NCBI RefSeq assembly: GCF_034259325.1
Contig: NZ_JAXIVS010000007.1
Coordinates: forward strand, 434,001 to 498,000
DNA: 64,000 nucleotides
Source of the DNA: Hyalangium ruber
GTDB lineage: Bacteria > Myxococcota > Myxococcia > Myxococcales > Myxococcaceae
Direction: 5' to 3'
Part shown: one piece after another, positions 9,489 to 18,498 of the stretch
Layout: each line of letters opens with the position of its first letter
Numbering within the stretch: position 1 is the stretch's first letter
The notes under the pieces: model-generated
Databases searched by the model: none
Seen by the model: only the letters and a program-made list of their open reading frames with translations
What the model was told of the DNA's origin: nothing
Translations under genes and position numbers: made by a program

Positions 9489-9887
9489 CTACGACGCCAT
9501 CGCCACGGCGAAGATGATGCCGGCGACAACGGCGATGCCCGTGAGGGCGACGAGGATCCACCCGAGGATCAGCGCGCCCTTGGCGAGCGGCCGGCCCTTG
9601 GCGGGAGACTCACCGCGATCAATGGCGGCGATCTCCTGCGTGGCCATGATGATGGAGACGATACCGAGCGGCCAGAGACAGTTCATTCCGACGATGGCGA
9701 GCACCAGCGCCGTCACCGCGCGGCTGGAGGCCTTGCCGCCGAACTCCCGCTGGTAGCAGTTCGCGCAGTACTCGGTCCCCTCGTGAACCTCGACACACTG
9801 AGCGCACGCGAAGCTGCCGCAGCGCTGGCAGGTGATGGCGGCGCCCACCGTGGGGTGGACTCCGCAGAACGCTCCGGCGCCAATCAT
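9489..9887 (-). CDS. B-box-like zinc finger plus membrane (DUF4190-like) protein
   Basis: 132 residues starting at the ATG at 9887, which overlaps the preceding gene's stop by one base (TAATG), indicating coupled translation. The N-terminus carries spaced Cys/His pairs (CGVHP, CQRCGSFACAQC, CANC) like a B-box zinc finger. The C-terminal half has two hydrophobic helices separated by a short hydrophilic loop rich in Gly/Lys, a DUF4190-like layout. The function is unknown; the gene pair looks like a small membrane complex. Confidence 0.7.
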   Translation of the reverse strand: MIGAGAFCGVHPTVGAAITCQRCGSFACAQCVEVHEGTEYCANCYQREFGGKASSRAVTALVLAIVGMNCLWPLGIVSIIMATQEIAAIDRGESPAKGRPLAKGALILGWILVALTGIAVVAGIIFAVAMAS

Positions 9888-10138
9888 TACATCGCGGCCC
9901 GGGAGAGGATGTTGACCAGGATGTTGCCAATCACTCCGATGGCCCACCCGGTGATGATGAGCTGCTTCTTCGGGTGATCGAACTCATTGGCGATGTAATA
10001 GATGATGTAGCAGGGGATACAGAGCACCATGAACCCCTTGCCCACGCTCTTCTGGAACGCGTCGATGAGAATGAAGATCGACGAGACGAGGCCGATCAGG
10101 CCGCAAACCAGGCCCAGAACCGCGATGAGAGCCATCAT
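9887..10138 (-). CDS. Small three-helix membrane protein
   Basis: 83 residues, almost entirely hydrophobic, with an N-terminal helix, a second helix around CIPCYIIYYIA and a third near the C-terminus. A short charged stretch (DHPKKQ) lies between helices two and three. Translation is coupled to the downstream zinc-finger membrane gene through a TAATG overlap. I do not recognise the family. Confidence 0.65.
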   Translation of the reverse strand: MMALIAVLGLVCGLIGLVSSIFILIDAFQKSVGKGFMVLCIPCYIIYYIANEFDHPKKQLIITGWAIGVIGNILVNILSRAAM

Positions 10139-10171
10139 GTGAACACCCCTCTTTTGTCCTGCGTGTGTGAG

Positions 10172-10621
10172 CTAGGGGAACCGTTCCCCCAAGCCAAGAA
10201 AGACCAGGAAGCGAATCGCGCCGAAGGCGGCGAACGCGGTGAAGCAGATGCGGTAGCCCCGGGCGATGGGCGCCGAATGCGAGCTGACCCAGGCCTCGAA
10301 GCGCGTGTAGACGCTCCGAGGCGCCAGCGTCACCAGCGCGAGCACCAGGAACAGCGGCCAGGCCAGCAGCGCGAACGGGTTGAGCGCGATCGCGGTGGAG
10401 AAGTCCCCCTGGCTGATGGCGGAGATCGCCCGTGACAGCCCACAGCCGGGGCACGGCAGCCCGGTGGTCGCGTGCAGGATGCACAGGTCCACCCCCAGGC
10501 CCTTGATCGGAAACACGAACGAGATCGCCATCACCACGACGGCCAGGTAGCGGGCCGAGGGGGTAAGGAGCGCTCGATATGTCCAGGGATCAGGCTTGGC
10601 GGCCGGTGCGAGGGTCGTCAT
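10172..10621 (-). CDS. DUF2752 membrane protein
   Basis: 149 residues with several hydrophobic helices and the family signature TGLPCPGCGLSRA, which identifies DUF2752. The biochemical role of this family is unknown. A second member sits at 58829-59260. The gene heads a same-strand run with the two small membrane-protein genes downstream. Confidence 0.8.
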   Translation of the reverse strand: MTTLAPAAKPDPWTYRALLTPSARYLAVVVMAISFVFPIKGLGVDLCILHATTGLPCPGCGLSRAISAISQGDFSTAIALNPFALLAWPLFLVLALVTLAPRSVYTRFEAWVSSHSAPIARGYRICFTAFAAFGAIRFLVFLGLGERFP

Positions 10622-10706
10622 TGCAGGGGCGTACGGCGCGCGTTCGCGGCCGCGGAGACACCCCTGAGCCTATGAGAAAAGAAAACTTTTGAACAGTCTG
10701 GATCTA

Positions 10707-10725
10707 CCCGCCCTGCGAGGGCGGG
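10707..10725 (-). terminator. Hairpin after the helicase gene
   Basis: A perfect 8-bp GC stem (CCCGCCCT with AGGGCGGG, 3-nt loop) lies 13 bp beyond the helicase stop. No clear T run follows on the minus strand, so termination is likely but not certain. Confidence 0.45.
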
Positions 10726-10737
10726 CGGCACCAGGGT

Positions 10738-13083
10738 TTATCCCGGCATGAGAAAACGGGCGATGACGCGCTTGAGGCCCACGCTTCCGCCGAACTCGAC
10801 CGTCACCTTGGCGTTGGGCCCGGATCCGTCGGTGGAGATGATCCGCCCCACGCCGAACTGCTCGTGGCGCACGCGCATCCCCCGCACATCCCCGCTCACG
10901 CCCTCCATGTCGGAGGACTGCGAGTAGGAGCGGTCGATGCGAGGGCCGCCATCGTCGTCGAAGCTCCGGCGGCGAGGCGCCACGGGAGCAGCGGCGGGAC
11001 GCGGCGCCGGCTGCATCTCGGGCTCGATGCCGAAGAGGTTGGGCGGCACGTCGCGCAAGAAGCGCGAGGGGGGGTTGTAGCGAAGCTCGCCGAAGAGGGA
11101 GCGGCATTGCGCGAGGCTGACGAACAGACGCCGGCGCGCACGGGTGAAGCCCACGTAGCAGAGCCGCCGCTCCTCGGCCATCTCCTCGCCCTCGCCCTCC
11201 TCCGGGTCCTCGAGGCCGGACAGGGCGCGCGAGTGCGGGAAGATGCCGTCCTCCATGCCGGTGAGGAACACCGCGTCGAACTCCAGGCCCTTGGCGGCGT
11301 GCAGCGTCATCAACGCCACGCGGCCCTCCCCCACTTCGGCGTCGGCCTCGCCCACCAGGCTGATCTGCTCCAGGAAGGCCTGCAGCGGGGGCACGTCCGC
11401 GGTCAGGGGCGCCGCGTCCACTTCGGGCGGAGGAGGCTCCGCGTTCTCGGCCTCCTGGGCCGTGGCGGCTGCCACCGCCGCGGCGGCGCGGTTGAGGTCG
11501 AACTCCTGCGCGGCGCCGAGGAACTCCTTGAGGTTCTCGGCGCGGGTCAGGGACTCGTCACTGCCCTCGGCGGTGAAGGCCTCCACGAGCTTGGCCTCGT
11601 TGAGCATCTGGTCCACGGCGCTGGCCGCGTCCGTGGCGCCCTGGGCAAACCCGTTCAGGGAGGTGACCAGCGCATGGAAGCCGGCAAGGCGCCGCGCGGC
11701 GGTGGTGTTGAGCCCAGGGATGCGCTCCGGCCGGGCGATGGCCTCGTAGAGGCTGCTGCCCTGCTGCTCGGCGAAGTCGGTGAGGCGCTCCACGGTGGTG
11801 TCGCCGATGCCGCGCGCAGGAGTGTTGATGACGCGCAACAGGTCCGCGTCCGAGCGCGGGTTGACCATGAGGCGCAGATAGGCCGCCGCGTCCCGCACCT
11901 CGGCGCGATCGTAGAAGCTGCGCCCGCTGACCAGGGTGTAGGGCACGCGGGCCAGCCGCAGGGCCTCTTCCAGCACGCGGCTCTGCGCGTTGACGCGGTA
12001 GAAGACGGCCATCCCCGAGTACTTGATGAAGCCCTCGCGCTGCAGGGCATGGATCTGCCGCGCCACCTCCTGGGCCTCGCCGCGCTCGTCGCGGCTGATG
12101 ATCAGCTGGAGGTTCTCGCCCGGGGGCCGCTCGCTCCAGAGCGTCTTCTGCATGCGCCGCCGGTTCTTGGAGATGACGGCGTGAGCGGCCTTGAGGATGT
12201 TCTGGTCCGAGCGGTAGTTCTGCTCGAGCTTGACCACCTTGGCGCCCGGGTAGCTGTCCGGAAAACCGAGGATGTTGTCCACGCTGGCACCGCGCCAGCG
12301 GTAGATGGACTGGTCGTCATCACCCACCACCACGAGGTTGGAGCTGGGAGGCGGAGCCAGCAGGCGCAGCAGCTCGTACTGGACGGGGTTGGTGTCCTGG
12401 AACTCGTCCACGAGGACGTGGGTGAAGCGGCGCCGGTAGTTGGCGAGCACATCCGGACGCTTGCGGAACAGGGACACCAGCAGCAGCAGCAGGTCGCCAA
12501 AGTCCACGGCGTTCGAGGCGCGCAGCAGCCGCTGGTAGGCCTGGTACGTCTTCTTCACCACGATGCCGCGCGGATTATCCACGTCCACCTGCATCTCATC
12601 GGGCAGGCGTGCGGCGTTCTTCTCCTGGTCGATGCGGTGGAGGATCTCCCGCGGCTGCATGATGGGGTCGACGCGGGCCTCGCGCATGGCGCGCTTGACG
12701 AGGTTGAGCTGGTCGCCATCGTCGTAGATGACGAAGCTGCGGGTGAGCCCCACGGCCTCGGCCTCGCGGCGGAGGATCATCGCGGCGGACGAGTGGAAGG
12801 TGCTGACCACCAGCTCGTTGGCCTGCGCGCCCAGGAGCTGGGTAAGGCGCTCGCGCATCTCGCGCGCGGCCTTGTTGGTGAAGGTGACGGCGAGGATGCG
12901 CCAGGGAAAGACGCGGTGGACCTTCACCAGGTAGGCCACACGGCGAGTGATGACGCGCGTCTTGCCACTGCCCGCGCCGGACAGGACGAGCAGCGGCCCG
13001 TCGCCATGGAGGACGGCCTCCTTCTGGGGCGGGTTCAGGTCTTCGAGGAGGGCGTTTTCGTGCGGATTCAAGGCGGTTCCCAT
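10738..13083 (-). CDS. pcrA: UvrD/PcrA-type superfamily 1 DNA helicase
   Basis: 781 residues from the ATG at 13083 (MGTALNPHEN); the open frame upstream has no family similarity. It has the Q-motif LNPPQKEAV, Walker A GAGSGKT (36-42), motif II with DEFQDTN, motif III GDDDQSIYRWRGA and the late helicase motif near VALMTLHAAKGLEF. The C-terminus has the Tudor-like segment (RHEQFGVG) found in PcrA/UvrD that contacts RNA polymerase. It unwinds DNA 3' to 5' in repair and conflict resolution. There is an Ala/Glu/Pro insert around nt 11400-11480. Symbol choice between pcrA and uvrD is by convention. Confidence 0.92.
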   Translation of the reverse strand: MGTALNPHENALLEDLNPPQKEAVLHGDGPLLVLSGAGSGKTRVITRRVAYLVKVHRVFPWRILAVTFTNKAAREMRERLTQLLGAQANELVVSTFHSSAAMILRREAEAVGLTRSFVIYDDGDQLNLVKRAMREARVDPIMQPREILHRIDQEKNAARLPDEMQVDVDNPRGIVVKKTYQAYQRLLRASNAVDFGDLLLLLVSLFRKRPDVLANYRRRFTHVLVDEFQDTNPVQYELLRLLAPPPSSNLVVVGDDDQSIYRWRGASVDNILGFPDSYPGAKVVKLEQNYRSDQNILKAAHAVISKNRRRMQKTLWSERPPGENLQLIISRDERGEAQEVARQIHALQREGFIKYSGMAVFYRVNAQSRVLEEALRLARVPYTLVSGRSFYDRAEVRDAAAYLRLMVNPRSDADLLRVINTPARGIGDTTVERLTDFAEQQGSSLYEAIARPERIPGLNTTAARRLAGFHALVTSLNGFAQGATDAASAVDQMLNEAKLVEAFTAEGSDESLTRAENLKEFLGAAQEFDLNRAAAAVAAATAQEAENAEPPPPEVDAAPLTADVPPLQAFLEQISLVGEADAEVGEGRVALMTLHAAKGLEFDAVFLTGMEDGIFPHSRALSGLEDPEEGEGEEMAEERRLCYVGFTRARRRLFVSLAQCRSLFGELRYNPPSRFLRDVPPNLFGIEPEMQPAPRPAAAPVAPRRRSFDDDGGPRIDRSYSQSSDMEGVSGDVRGMRVRHEQFGVGRIISTDGSGPNAKVTVEFGGSVGLKRVIARFLMPG

Positions 13084-13231
13084 GAGCGGCGAGCCCTGTC
13101 TTCTAACCGCTTTCGATGCGCCGCGAAGGATGTTCCGCACCTCACCCCCAGGGTCCTCTTCACGGCTGCACGCCTGGAGCCCGACCGAGGCCCTTCGCCC
13201 GAGCGAAGGACTCTGCCAGACTGCCGAGCCC

Positions 13232-13894
13232 ATGCTGTTCCGCTCGCGCCTGCTGCCGTTCCTCGTGGGAGGGTCCCTGATCGCCCTGGGAGCCATCCTG
13301 CTGCTATCCGTGGAACCCTGGAAGTACTCCAACCTGGAACACTTCGATCCCTCGGATAACCCGCTCGGCTCCTGGCTCACGGGAGGCGGGCTGATCATCG
13401 TGGGGCTCGTGTTCGCGCTCCCGCCGCTGGTGCAGTGGATGAGCGAGGGCGCCTTCAAGGAGGCGGTCCTGGAACTCCCCGAGGAGGGCGCCCCGCTGGG
13501 CGGAGAGACCGTGGTGCGGGTGCGGCTGGTGCCTCGAAAGGCCCTGAAGGTGGCCTCCGCGGAGCTCCGCCTCATCACCGAGGAAGCGGCGGAGTACATC
13601 GAGGAGTCCGAGGGCATCAGCTTCAACAATGAGGATCAGAACCAGCTGCGGACACGCCTCATGGAGCTCCACCGCTGGAACTCACGGCTGGCGGTCCCTC
13701 TGGAGCTGAGCGAGCCGCTGGAGCTGGACGTCGCGATTCCGATTCCCCGGGAGCTGCCGCCCACCTTCCGCTGGGACCGTCACATGGCGCAGACCCGACT
13801 GGAGCTGGAAGTGAACCTCGTCGGGCGCATGGATCTGCACCTGGAAAAGGAGCTGATCATCCTGCCCCGCTACGCCGCCCCGAGCGCCTCATGA
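13232..13894 (+). CDS. Membrane-anchored protein of unknown function
   Basis: 220 residues from the ATG at 13232. Two hydrophobic helices near the N-terminus (LVGGSLIALGAILLL and a Gly-rich second segment) are followed by a soluble beta-rich region with paired charged strands ending before a Pro-rich stop. Its stop overlaps the start of the next gene (ATGA), so the two are translated together. The soluble part resembles the arrestin-like layout of its partner but I cannot assign a family firmly. Confidence 0.65.
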   Translation: MLFRSRLLPFLVGGSLIALGAILLLSVEPWKYSNLEHFDPSDNPLGSWLTGGGLIIVGLVFALPPLVQWMSEGAFKEAVLELPEEGAPLGGETVVRVRLVPRKALKVASAELRLITEEAAEYIEESEGISFNNEDQNQLRTRLMELHRWNSRLAVPLELSEPLELDVAIPIPRELPPTFRWDRHMAQTRLELEVNLVGRMDLHLEKELIILPRYAAPSAS

Positions 13895-14313
13895 ACCTCA
13901 TCTGCACGGTGCAGTTCGACGAGGCCGAGGTCGAAGCGGGGGGCCTGCTGACCGGTCGGGTCTGCCTCCTGGAGGACACCTCGGCCCTGAGGGAGGCGCG
14001 CAAGATGCGCCTGAGCGCCATCTGCCGGGTGGAGGGCCCCGGAAAGCCGGAGGTGCGGGTGCTGAACACGGCCGAGCTGCCGGGCCCGTTCAAGCCTCAG
14101 GTCGACCTCCCCTTCCGCATCCCGATTCCCGAGAAGGGGCCGATCACCTACCAGGGGATCATCCTCCAGATCCGCTGGCACCTCGACGTGCAGCTCGTGG
14201 TACCGGAGGGCTTCTCTCCACGGAAGGAGACCTCCTTCGACGTGGTACCCGCCAGCGCCGCCCGTTCGCGGAGAGGGCCACCCCGGGCCCACCCGAAAGC
14301 ACCTCCCGCGTAG
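13891..14313 (+). CDS. Arrestin-like fold candidate
   Basis: 140 residues, translationally coupled to the preceding membrane gene by an ATGA overlap. The pattern GGLLTGRV, then a mid-chain IPIPEKGPITYQG segment and a strand IRWHLDVQL, recalls the N-domain of arrestin/Spo0M-type proteins. The C-terminus is basic and Pro-rich (RSRRGPPRAHP). The assignment is tentative. Confidence 0.6.
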   Translation: MNLICTVQFDEAEVEAGGLLTGRVCLLEDTSALREARKMRLSAICRVEGPGKPEVRVLNTAELPGPFKPQVDLPFRIPIPEKGPITYQGIILQIRWHLDVQLVVPEGFSPRKETSFDVVPASAARSRRGPPRAHPKAPPA

Positions 14314-14334
14314 CCCTGGCGTAAAGTGCGGCCC

Positions 14335-14805
14335 ATGTCCGACACCTCGTCCCGCCCCACTCAGGAGCAACTCGACCGTTACGCGGAGCAATTCAACCAG
14401 AGCCTGACCCTGCGCTTTCTCGGCGTGCGTGTCTCCTTTCCCGAGGGCCGCAAGGTGGTCGTCGCCATCCCCGAGGTCCGCCCGGAGCACCGCGGCGGCC
14501 TGGGCACCACGGCGATCAACGGCGGCATCATCTCGGCGCTCTTCGACCTGGTGATCGGCTGCACCCCGGCGTTGCTGGATCCGACCCGGCGCTGCGCCAC
14601 GCTGCAACTCTCCGTGAGCTTCCAGCGCCCTCTGACGGGGGACTCCGTGCAGGCCGAGGCGGAGATCGACTCGCACGGCAAGAACACCCTCTTCGCCTCC
14701 GCCCGCGTCCTGGACTCCCAGGGCACCGTCTGTGCGCGCGCCCAGGGGATCGTCCGCATCTCCTCTGCTCCATGGGCCTCCGGCGAGAGCCCCGCCATCA
14801 ACTAA
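14335..14805 (+). CDS. Hotdog-fold thioesterase (PaaI-like)
   Basis: 156 residues. A GTG lies 9 bp earlier, but the ATG at 14335 is a better start. The core shows the PaaI/4HBT pattern: HRGGLGTTAINGGIISALFD (the hotdog helix) followed by strands containing TLQLSVSFQRPL. These enzymes hydrolyse acyl-CoA thioesters in the cytoplasm; the substrate cannot be told from sequence. The catalytic Asn/Asp/Glu position is occupied by Asn in NGGI. Confidence 0.75.
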   Translation: MSDTSSRPTQEQLDRYAEQFNQSLTLRFLGVRVSFPEGRKVVVAIPEVRPEHRGGLGTTAINGGIISALFDLVIGCTPALLDPTRRCATLQLSVSFQRPLTGDSVQAEAEIDSHGKNTLFASARVLDSQGTVCARAQGIVRISSAPWASGESPAIN

Positions 14806-14924
14806 CGTACCCTCACCTACATGCATCTCCACCCGCCTCGATATGCCAGCCCGGGTGGAGCGTTCTCAGGGGTACCTGGGGACAGCCAGCCTCTGGGAGA
14901 CCACCGGGACGATAGGAAGAAGCG

Positions 14925-15566
14925 ATGGTGGGAGCGGCGGTGCAGGGCTTGCCGATGACGGGCCGACAGCGAGAGGACGCCGAGCAGCCCGCCGAGAGCT
15001 CTCCCTCTGGGGAGGATGAGCTTACGGAGAAGGCCCTGGCTGGGGATCGCCGGGCCTGGGATGGACTCATCGCGCGCCACCATCGCCGGGTCGTGGTATC
15101 GCTGCTGGCTCGGGGCATCCGGGTGGACCGGGCCCATGAGCTGGCCCAGGAGACCTGGGCGCGACTCATCCAGCAACAGCAGCGAGGGCTGCTGACGGAG
15201 TTGCGCCTGCCGAACCTCGCGCTGACCCAGGCGGCCTTCCTGGCCGCGGACGACGCTCGCCGCGCCCGGCGCGAAGCGATCTCGGGGAACGTAGAGGAGC
15301 TACCCGAGCGGCAGCACCCGGTGGACCCCACGGCCTCGGCCGAGCGGCGTCTGGTGTCCGAGGAGCAGCTGGCCAAGGCGCACCAGGCGTTGGAGGGGTG
15401 CTCCCCGAGCGCCCGCAGCGTGTTCCTCCTGGCATGTGATGGCCAGGAGCTTCCCCATGCCGAGGTCGCGGCGCGTGTCGGCCTGTCCGTGCAGCGCGTG
15501 CGACAGATCCTGTGCGAGGTGCGCAAGAAGCTGCGGACCGCGCTCGAGGAGGAGACCCATGGCTGA
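14925..15566 (+). CDS. ECF-type RNA polymerase sigma factor
   Basis: 213 residues from the ATG at 14925, with AGGAAG 5 bases upstream. Region 2-like sequence (RRAWDGLIARHHRRVV ... ELAQETWARL) and a region 4 helix-turn-helix (VAARVGLSVQRVRQIL) give a group IV sigma-70 layout. The 3' end overlaps the start of a membrane-bound zinc-finger anti-sigma gene, the classic partner arrangement. The signal it answers to is unknown. Confidence 0.85.
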   Translation: MVGAAVQGLPMTGRQREDAEQPAESSPSGEDELTEKALAGDRRAWDGLIARHHRRVVVSLLARGIRVDRAHELAQETWARLIQQQQRGLLTELRLPNLALTQAAFLAADDARRARREAISGNVEELPERQHPVDPTASAERRLVSEEQLAKAHQALEGCSPSARSVFLLACDGQELPHAEVAARVGLSVQRVRQILCEVRKKLRTALEEETHG

Positions 15567-16077
15567 TCCACACCTGAGCCCGTCCGACGTGGAGCACTAC
15601 GTCCTGGGTGCGCTGGATCCCGACGCGGAGCGAAAGCTCGAGGCTCACACCCTGGAATGCGACGCGTGCGCCCGACTGCTGCAGCGAGAAGCACAGCTGG
15701 AGGAGCAACTGCGCGAGGTGGCGAGCACGGCGCCGAGAGGGAGCAACGTGATCCGCCCTACCCGCTGGCGCCTGACACGGGTGGCAGTGCCAGCCCTGGC
15801 GGCGGCCGCGGCGCTGGCGCTGGTGCTGCTGCGTCCGGAGACAGTCTCCGAGCCCGTGCGAGAGGCCCCAACGGTCCTGTCGCTGGAGCTGCCAGTAGCC
15901 GCGCCGAACGTGGTGGTGGCCTGCCCGGACCTCAGCACGCAGGAGTCCTGCGCCGAGGAGGCAGCGGCGCGGGGCCTGCTCGTCCAGTATCCAGTGGGCA
16001 TGGGCGAGGTGCCCCGCTACGAGGGAAGCGAGGGACTGCCCGCGGGAGCCCTCTCCTCCCGGCCGGCGTCCCTGTGA
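15559..16077 (+). CDS. Membrane-bound zinc-finger anti-sigma factor
   Basis: 172 residues. The ATG at 15559 overlaps the sigma-factor stop. An N-terminal HxxxCxxC motif (EAHTLECDACARLL) marks the zf-HC2/ZAS anti-sigma domain, followed by one transmembrane helix (VAVPALAAAAALALVLL) and a periplasmic domain with two Cys (VACPDL, ESCAEE). It is expected to hold the preceding sigma factor inactive at the inner membrane until a periplasmic cue arrives. Confidence 0.82.
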   Translation: MADPHLSPSDVEHYVLGALDPDAERKLEAHTLECDACARLLQREAQLEEQLREVASTAPRGSNVIRPTRWRLTRVAVPALAAAAALALVLLRPETVSEPVREAPTVLSLELPVAAPNVVVACPDLSTQESCAEEAAARGLLVQYPVGMGEVPRYEGSEGLPAGALSSRPASL

Positions 16078-16088
16078 GGCTCCCCATC

Positions 16089-17273
16089 ATGACTTCGGCC
16101 AGGACAAGACCTCTCCCTGCGTTGCTGGCGCTCGTGCTGTTGAGCGCGGGAGTGGCCTGGGCAGACGCGCCAACGGCCCCCAAGGGAGGAACCTCCAAAG
16201 GACTGCCCGCGGGCTGGTTCGTGACCCAGAGTGCTCCCAACCTCTACGAGGCGGGCGTGGACACGGCCACACCGTGTGAAGGCAGCCGCAGCGCCTTCCT
16301 GCGCTCGCGTACGGAGACACCGACGGGCTACGGCACCTTCATGCAGGCCTTCGGGGCGCAGGACTTCCGAGGCAAGCGGCTGCGCTTCTCGGCGGCCGTC
16401 CGCTCCAAGGATGTCGAGGGCTGGGCCGGACTGTGGATGCGGGTGGAGGGTACGGACCCGAAGCAGCCCTTGGGCTTCGACAACATGCAGTCTCGCGCGC
16501 TGGTGGGCAGCCTCGGATGCAAGCGCTACGACGTGGTGCTGGACGTGCCGCGAGAGGCCACCTCCATCATGGCGGGGCTGCTGCTGTCGGGCACGGGGCA
16601 GGCGTGGCTAGACGGGGTGCGCTTCGAGGTGGTGGAGCGCACCGTTCCGGTGACAGATCTGCTCGCTTCGAGCCCAGCGCCGCTCCCAGGCGGTCCCCAG
16701 GGCCTCGAGGAGGCGCCCGCGACAGCGAGCCACGAGCAGGTGCCCACCGGCCGAGTGGGAAGCATCTGGTTCAACCTGGGCCGCGTGAACATGGACAAGA
16801 GCTACACGCGCCAGTCCACGGGCGCCTGGCGCAACATCCTCGCGGAGGAGATCACCGAGCAAGGCCAGGAGGTGCGCGGAACGTTCCTCCAGCGTGCCGT
16901 GGCCCTGAAGGTGAAGACGGAAGGGCCACGAACCCTCATCGAGGGAAGCTGGGGTGTGGACCCCGTGAGCATCCAGCTCCATCCGGAGCGGCTCCACATG
17001 AAGTGGGGCATCTACGAGCGCGAGCTGCAGCGCGTGGCGGACTACAAGGAGGACGCCAACTGCATCCGCTACCAGCGCGTCGAGGGCCCGCGAGTCACCG
17101 ACCGTCTCGACGTGTGCGGCGCGGCGCTGAGCCGGAAGCCTCCCGCGGCGCAGCTCGCGCTGGCATTCCTGGGCAACGGCTTCCGGCGGAACCCGCCCTA
17201 CAGCGGGCTGCCCCTGCCCTCCATCCCCAACCCTCCACGTGACTCCATGAGCGGAGGCATTCCTCCGCAATGA
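16089..17273 (+). CDS. Secreted protein with a carbohydrate-binding-like beta domain
   Basis: 394 residues from the ATG at 16089, with a signal peptide ending near VAWADAP. The N-terminal half (PAGWFVTQSAPNLYEAGVD to LDGVRFEVV) is the all-beta module often attached to AraC-type regulators and esterases in myxobacteria, with a jelly-roll look. The C-terminal half (about 215-394) is of unknown type. It follows the sigma/anti-sigma pair by 11 bp and is probably in the same operon, so it may be part of the sensed pathway. Confidence 0.7.
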   Translation: MTSARTRPLPALLALVLLSAGVAWADAPTAPKGGTSKGLPAGWFVTQSAPNLYEAGVDTATPCEGSRSAFLRSRTETPTGYGTFMQAFGAQDFRGKRLRFSAAVRSKDVEGWAGLWMRVEGTDPKQPLGFDNMQSRALVGSLGCKRYDVVLDVPREATSIMAGLLLSGTGQAWLDGVRFEVVERTVPVTDLLASSPAPLPGGPQGLEEAPATASHEQVPTGRVGSIWFNLGRVNMDKSYTRQSTGAWRNILAEEITEQGQEVRGTFLQRAVALKVKTEGPRTLIEGSWGVDPVSIQLHPERLHMKWGIYERELQRVADYKEDANCIRYQRVEGPRVTDRLDVCGAALSRKPPAAQLALAFLGNGFRRNPPYSGLPLPSIPNPPRDSMSGGIPPQ

Positions 17274-17285
17274 AACGCGCGGGGC

Positions 17286-18464
17286 TCAGAAGGTGAAGTC
17301 GCGCTCCAACGTCTCCCCGCCCGCCTGCACGGTGAGGTGAGCGGTACGGGCGCCACCGGCATCCGCGCCGAGATCAAAGGAAAGCCCCTCGGGCCCCTGC
17401 GAGGGCTTGAGCGAGGGCTTTCCAGGGTTGAGGAACACCGCGGCGGTGACGGTACGGCCGGCCAGCGGCTGCACCAGCAGCCTCACACGCTGACGCTCGC
17501 GCACGAGGAGTACGCGAAAATCACGCCGCTCTTCCAGCACCTCCCGCCGCTCGGGGTGACGGGCTCCGGGACGACGAGGAACGGGAGCACTCGAGGTACG
17601 CGCGCCAGGTCCAGCGGCCCCCTCCGCCTCCAGTTCCAGCGCCTCCTCGATGGCGGTATCTCCCTCCTCGAGGGCGAGAACGGCCTGGGCACAGTCGGCG
17701 CACTTCGCGGTATGGGCTTCCATGCGGGCGCGCTCATCCACGGAGAGCAGACCAAGGTCGAAGCGCCACAGCTCATCGGAACTCAAATGGCGGCGCGGGG
17801 GCTGCTCGACGACAGCGGCGTCCGCGAGATCCGCGCGACATTCGGCACAGCTCTGCAGGTGGGCGCCGAGAGCCCCGGACTTGCCTGTCCAGGAGGCCAC
17901 CAGCTCATCGCACTCGGCTCGGGCGGAGAACCACCAGGACTGGCTGCGTTCATTCGAGTCGAGCAGGTCGCGCTCTTCTCTGCGGTGCGGGTTCAGGGGG
18001 ATGAACCAGCGGGCCCTCGGGCGGAGCGCGGCGTCAATGTTCCCGAGGGCCTGGAGAAATGAGGTTCTGCGCTCTGCCGCTTCACCCGTAAGAGATCCCT
18101 GAAGCGCTTCCCACTCACCGAGGGCGCGGGCGGCGGAGGCGATGCGATCTCGAGCGACCAGCCCGTCCATCGCGGAGGCCCGCCACATCTCGGCCTCTTC
18201 ACTGCCCTCCCCCAGCGCGACCTCGACGGCTTCCTCGGCTGCGCGGAGGAGCGTGGTCCTCAACTCCGCGGGTTTCAGACTCTGGAGCCATGTCTCGATC
18301 TGCGGTCGGGTCAGGGCGCGGAGGGAGGGCTCGACACCTTGAGTTCCTAGCCGAGCCCCACGGCGAAGGAGATCTCCCGCCGCTTCGAGCGTGCCTCCCA
18401 CGGAGGCGGATCCCCCGGTAAGTTGCTGGCGCCGGGCCTGATAACGGGAGAGTGCGTCGCTCAT
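17286..18464 (-). CDS. Soluble protein with tandem zinc-finger anti-sigma motifs
   Basis: 392 residues with no transmembrane segment. Two HxxxCxxC motifs (HLQSCAEC and HTAKCADC, about 50 residues apart) match duplicated zf-HC2/ZAS anti-sigma modules. The N-terminal 170 residues are helical and the C-terminus is beta-rich. It follows an ECF sigma gene on the same strand by 34 bp, so a cytoplasmic anti-sigma or redox-sensing role is likely. Its 3' end is 12 bp from the convergent secreted-protein gene. Confidence 0.72.
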   Translation of the reverse strand: MSDALSRYQARRQQLTGGSASVGGTLEAAGDLLRRGARLGTQGVEPSLRALTRPQIETWLQSLKPAELRTTLLRAAEEAVEVALGEGSEEAEMWRASAMDGLVARDRIASAARALGEWEALQGSLTGEAAERRTSFLQALGNIDAALRPRARWFIPLNPHRREERDLLDSNERSQSWWFSARAECDELVASWTGKSGALGAHLQSCAECRADLADAAVVEQPPRRHLSSDELWRFDLGLLSVDERARMEAHTAKCADCAQAVLALEEGDTAIEEALELEAEGAAGPGARTSSAPVPRRPGARHPERREVLEERRDFRVLLVRERQRVRLLVQPLAGRTVTAAVFLNPGKPSLKPSQGPEGLSFDLGADAGGARTAHLTVQAGGETLERDFTF

Positions 18465-18498
18465 CGCATACCTCGGGTGAGAGAAGGGGTTCGAAGGT

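Noticed and set aside
10864-13359. Long + strand ORF opposite the helicase
   Set aside because: It is the antisense shadow of the UvrD/PcrA gene, with His/Arg/Gly-rich low-complexity translation and no recognisable motif.
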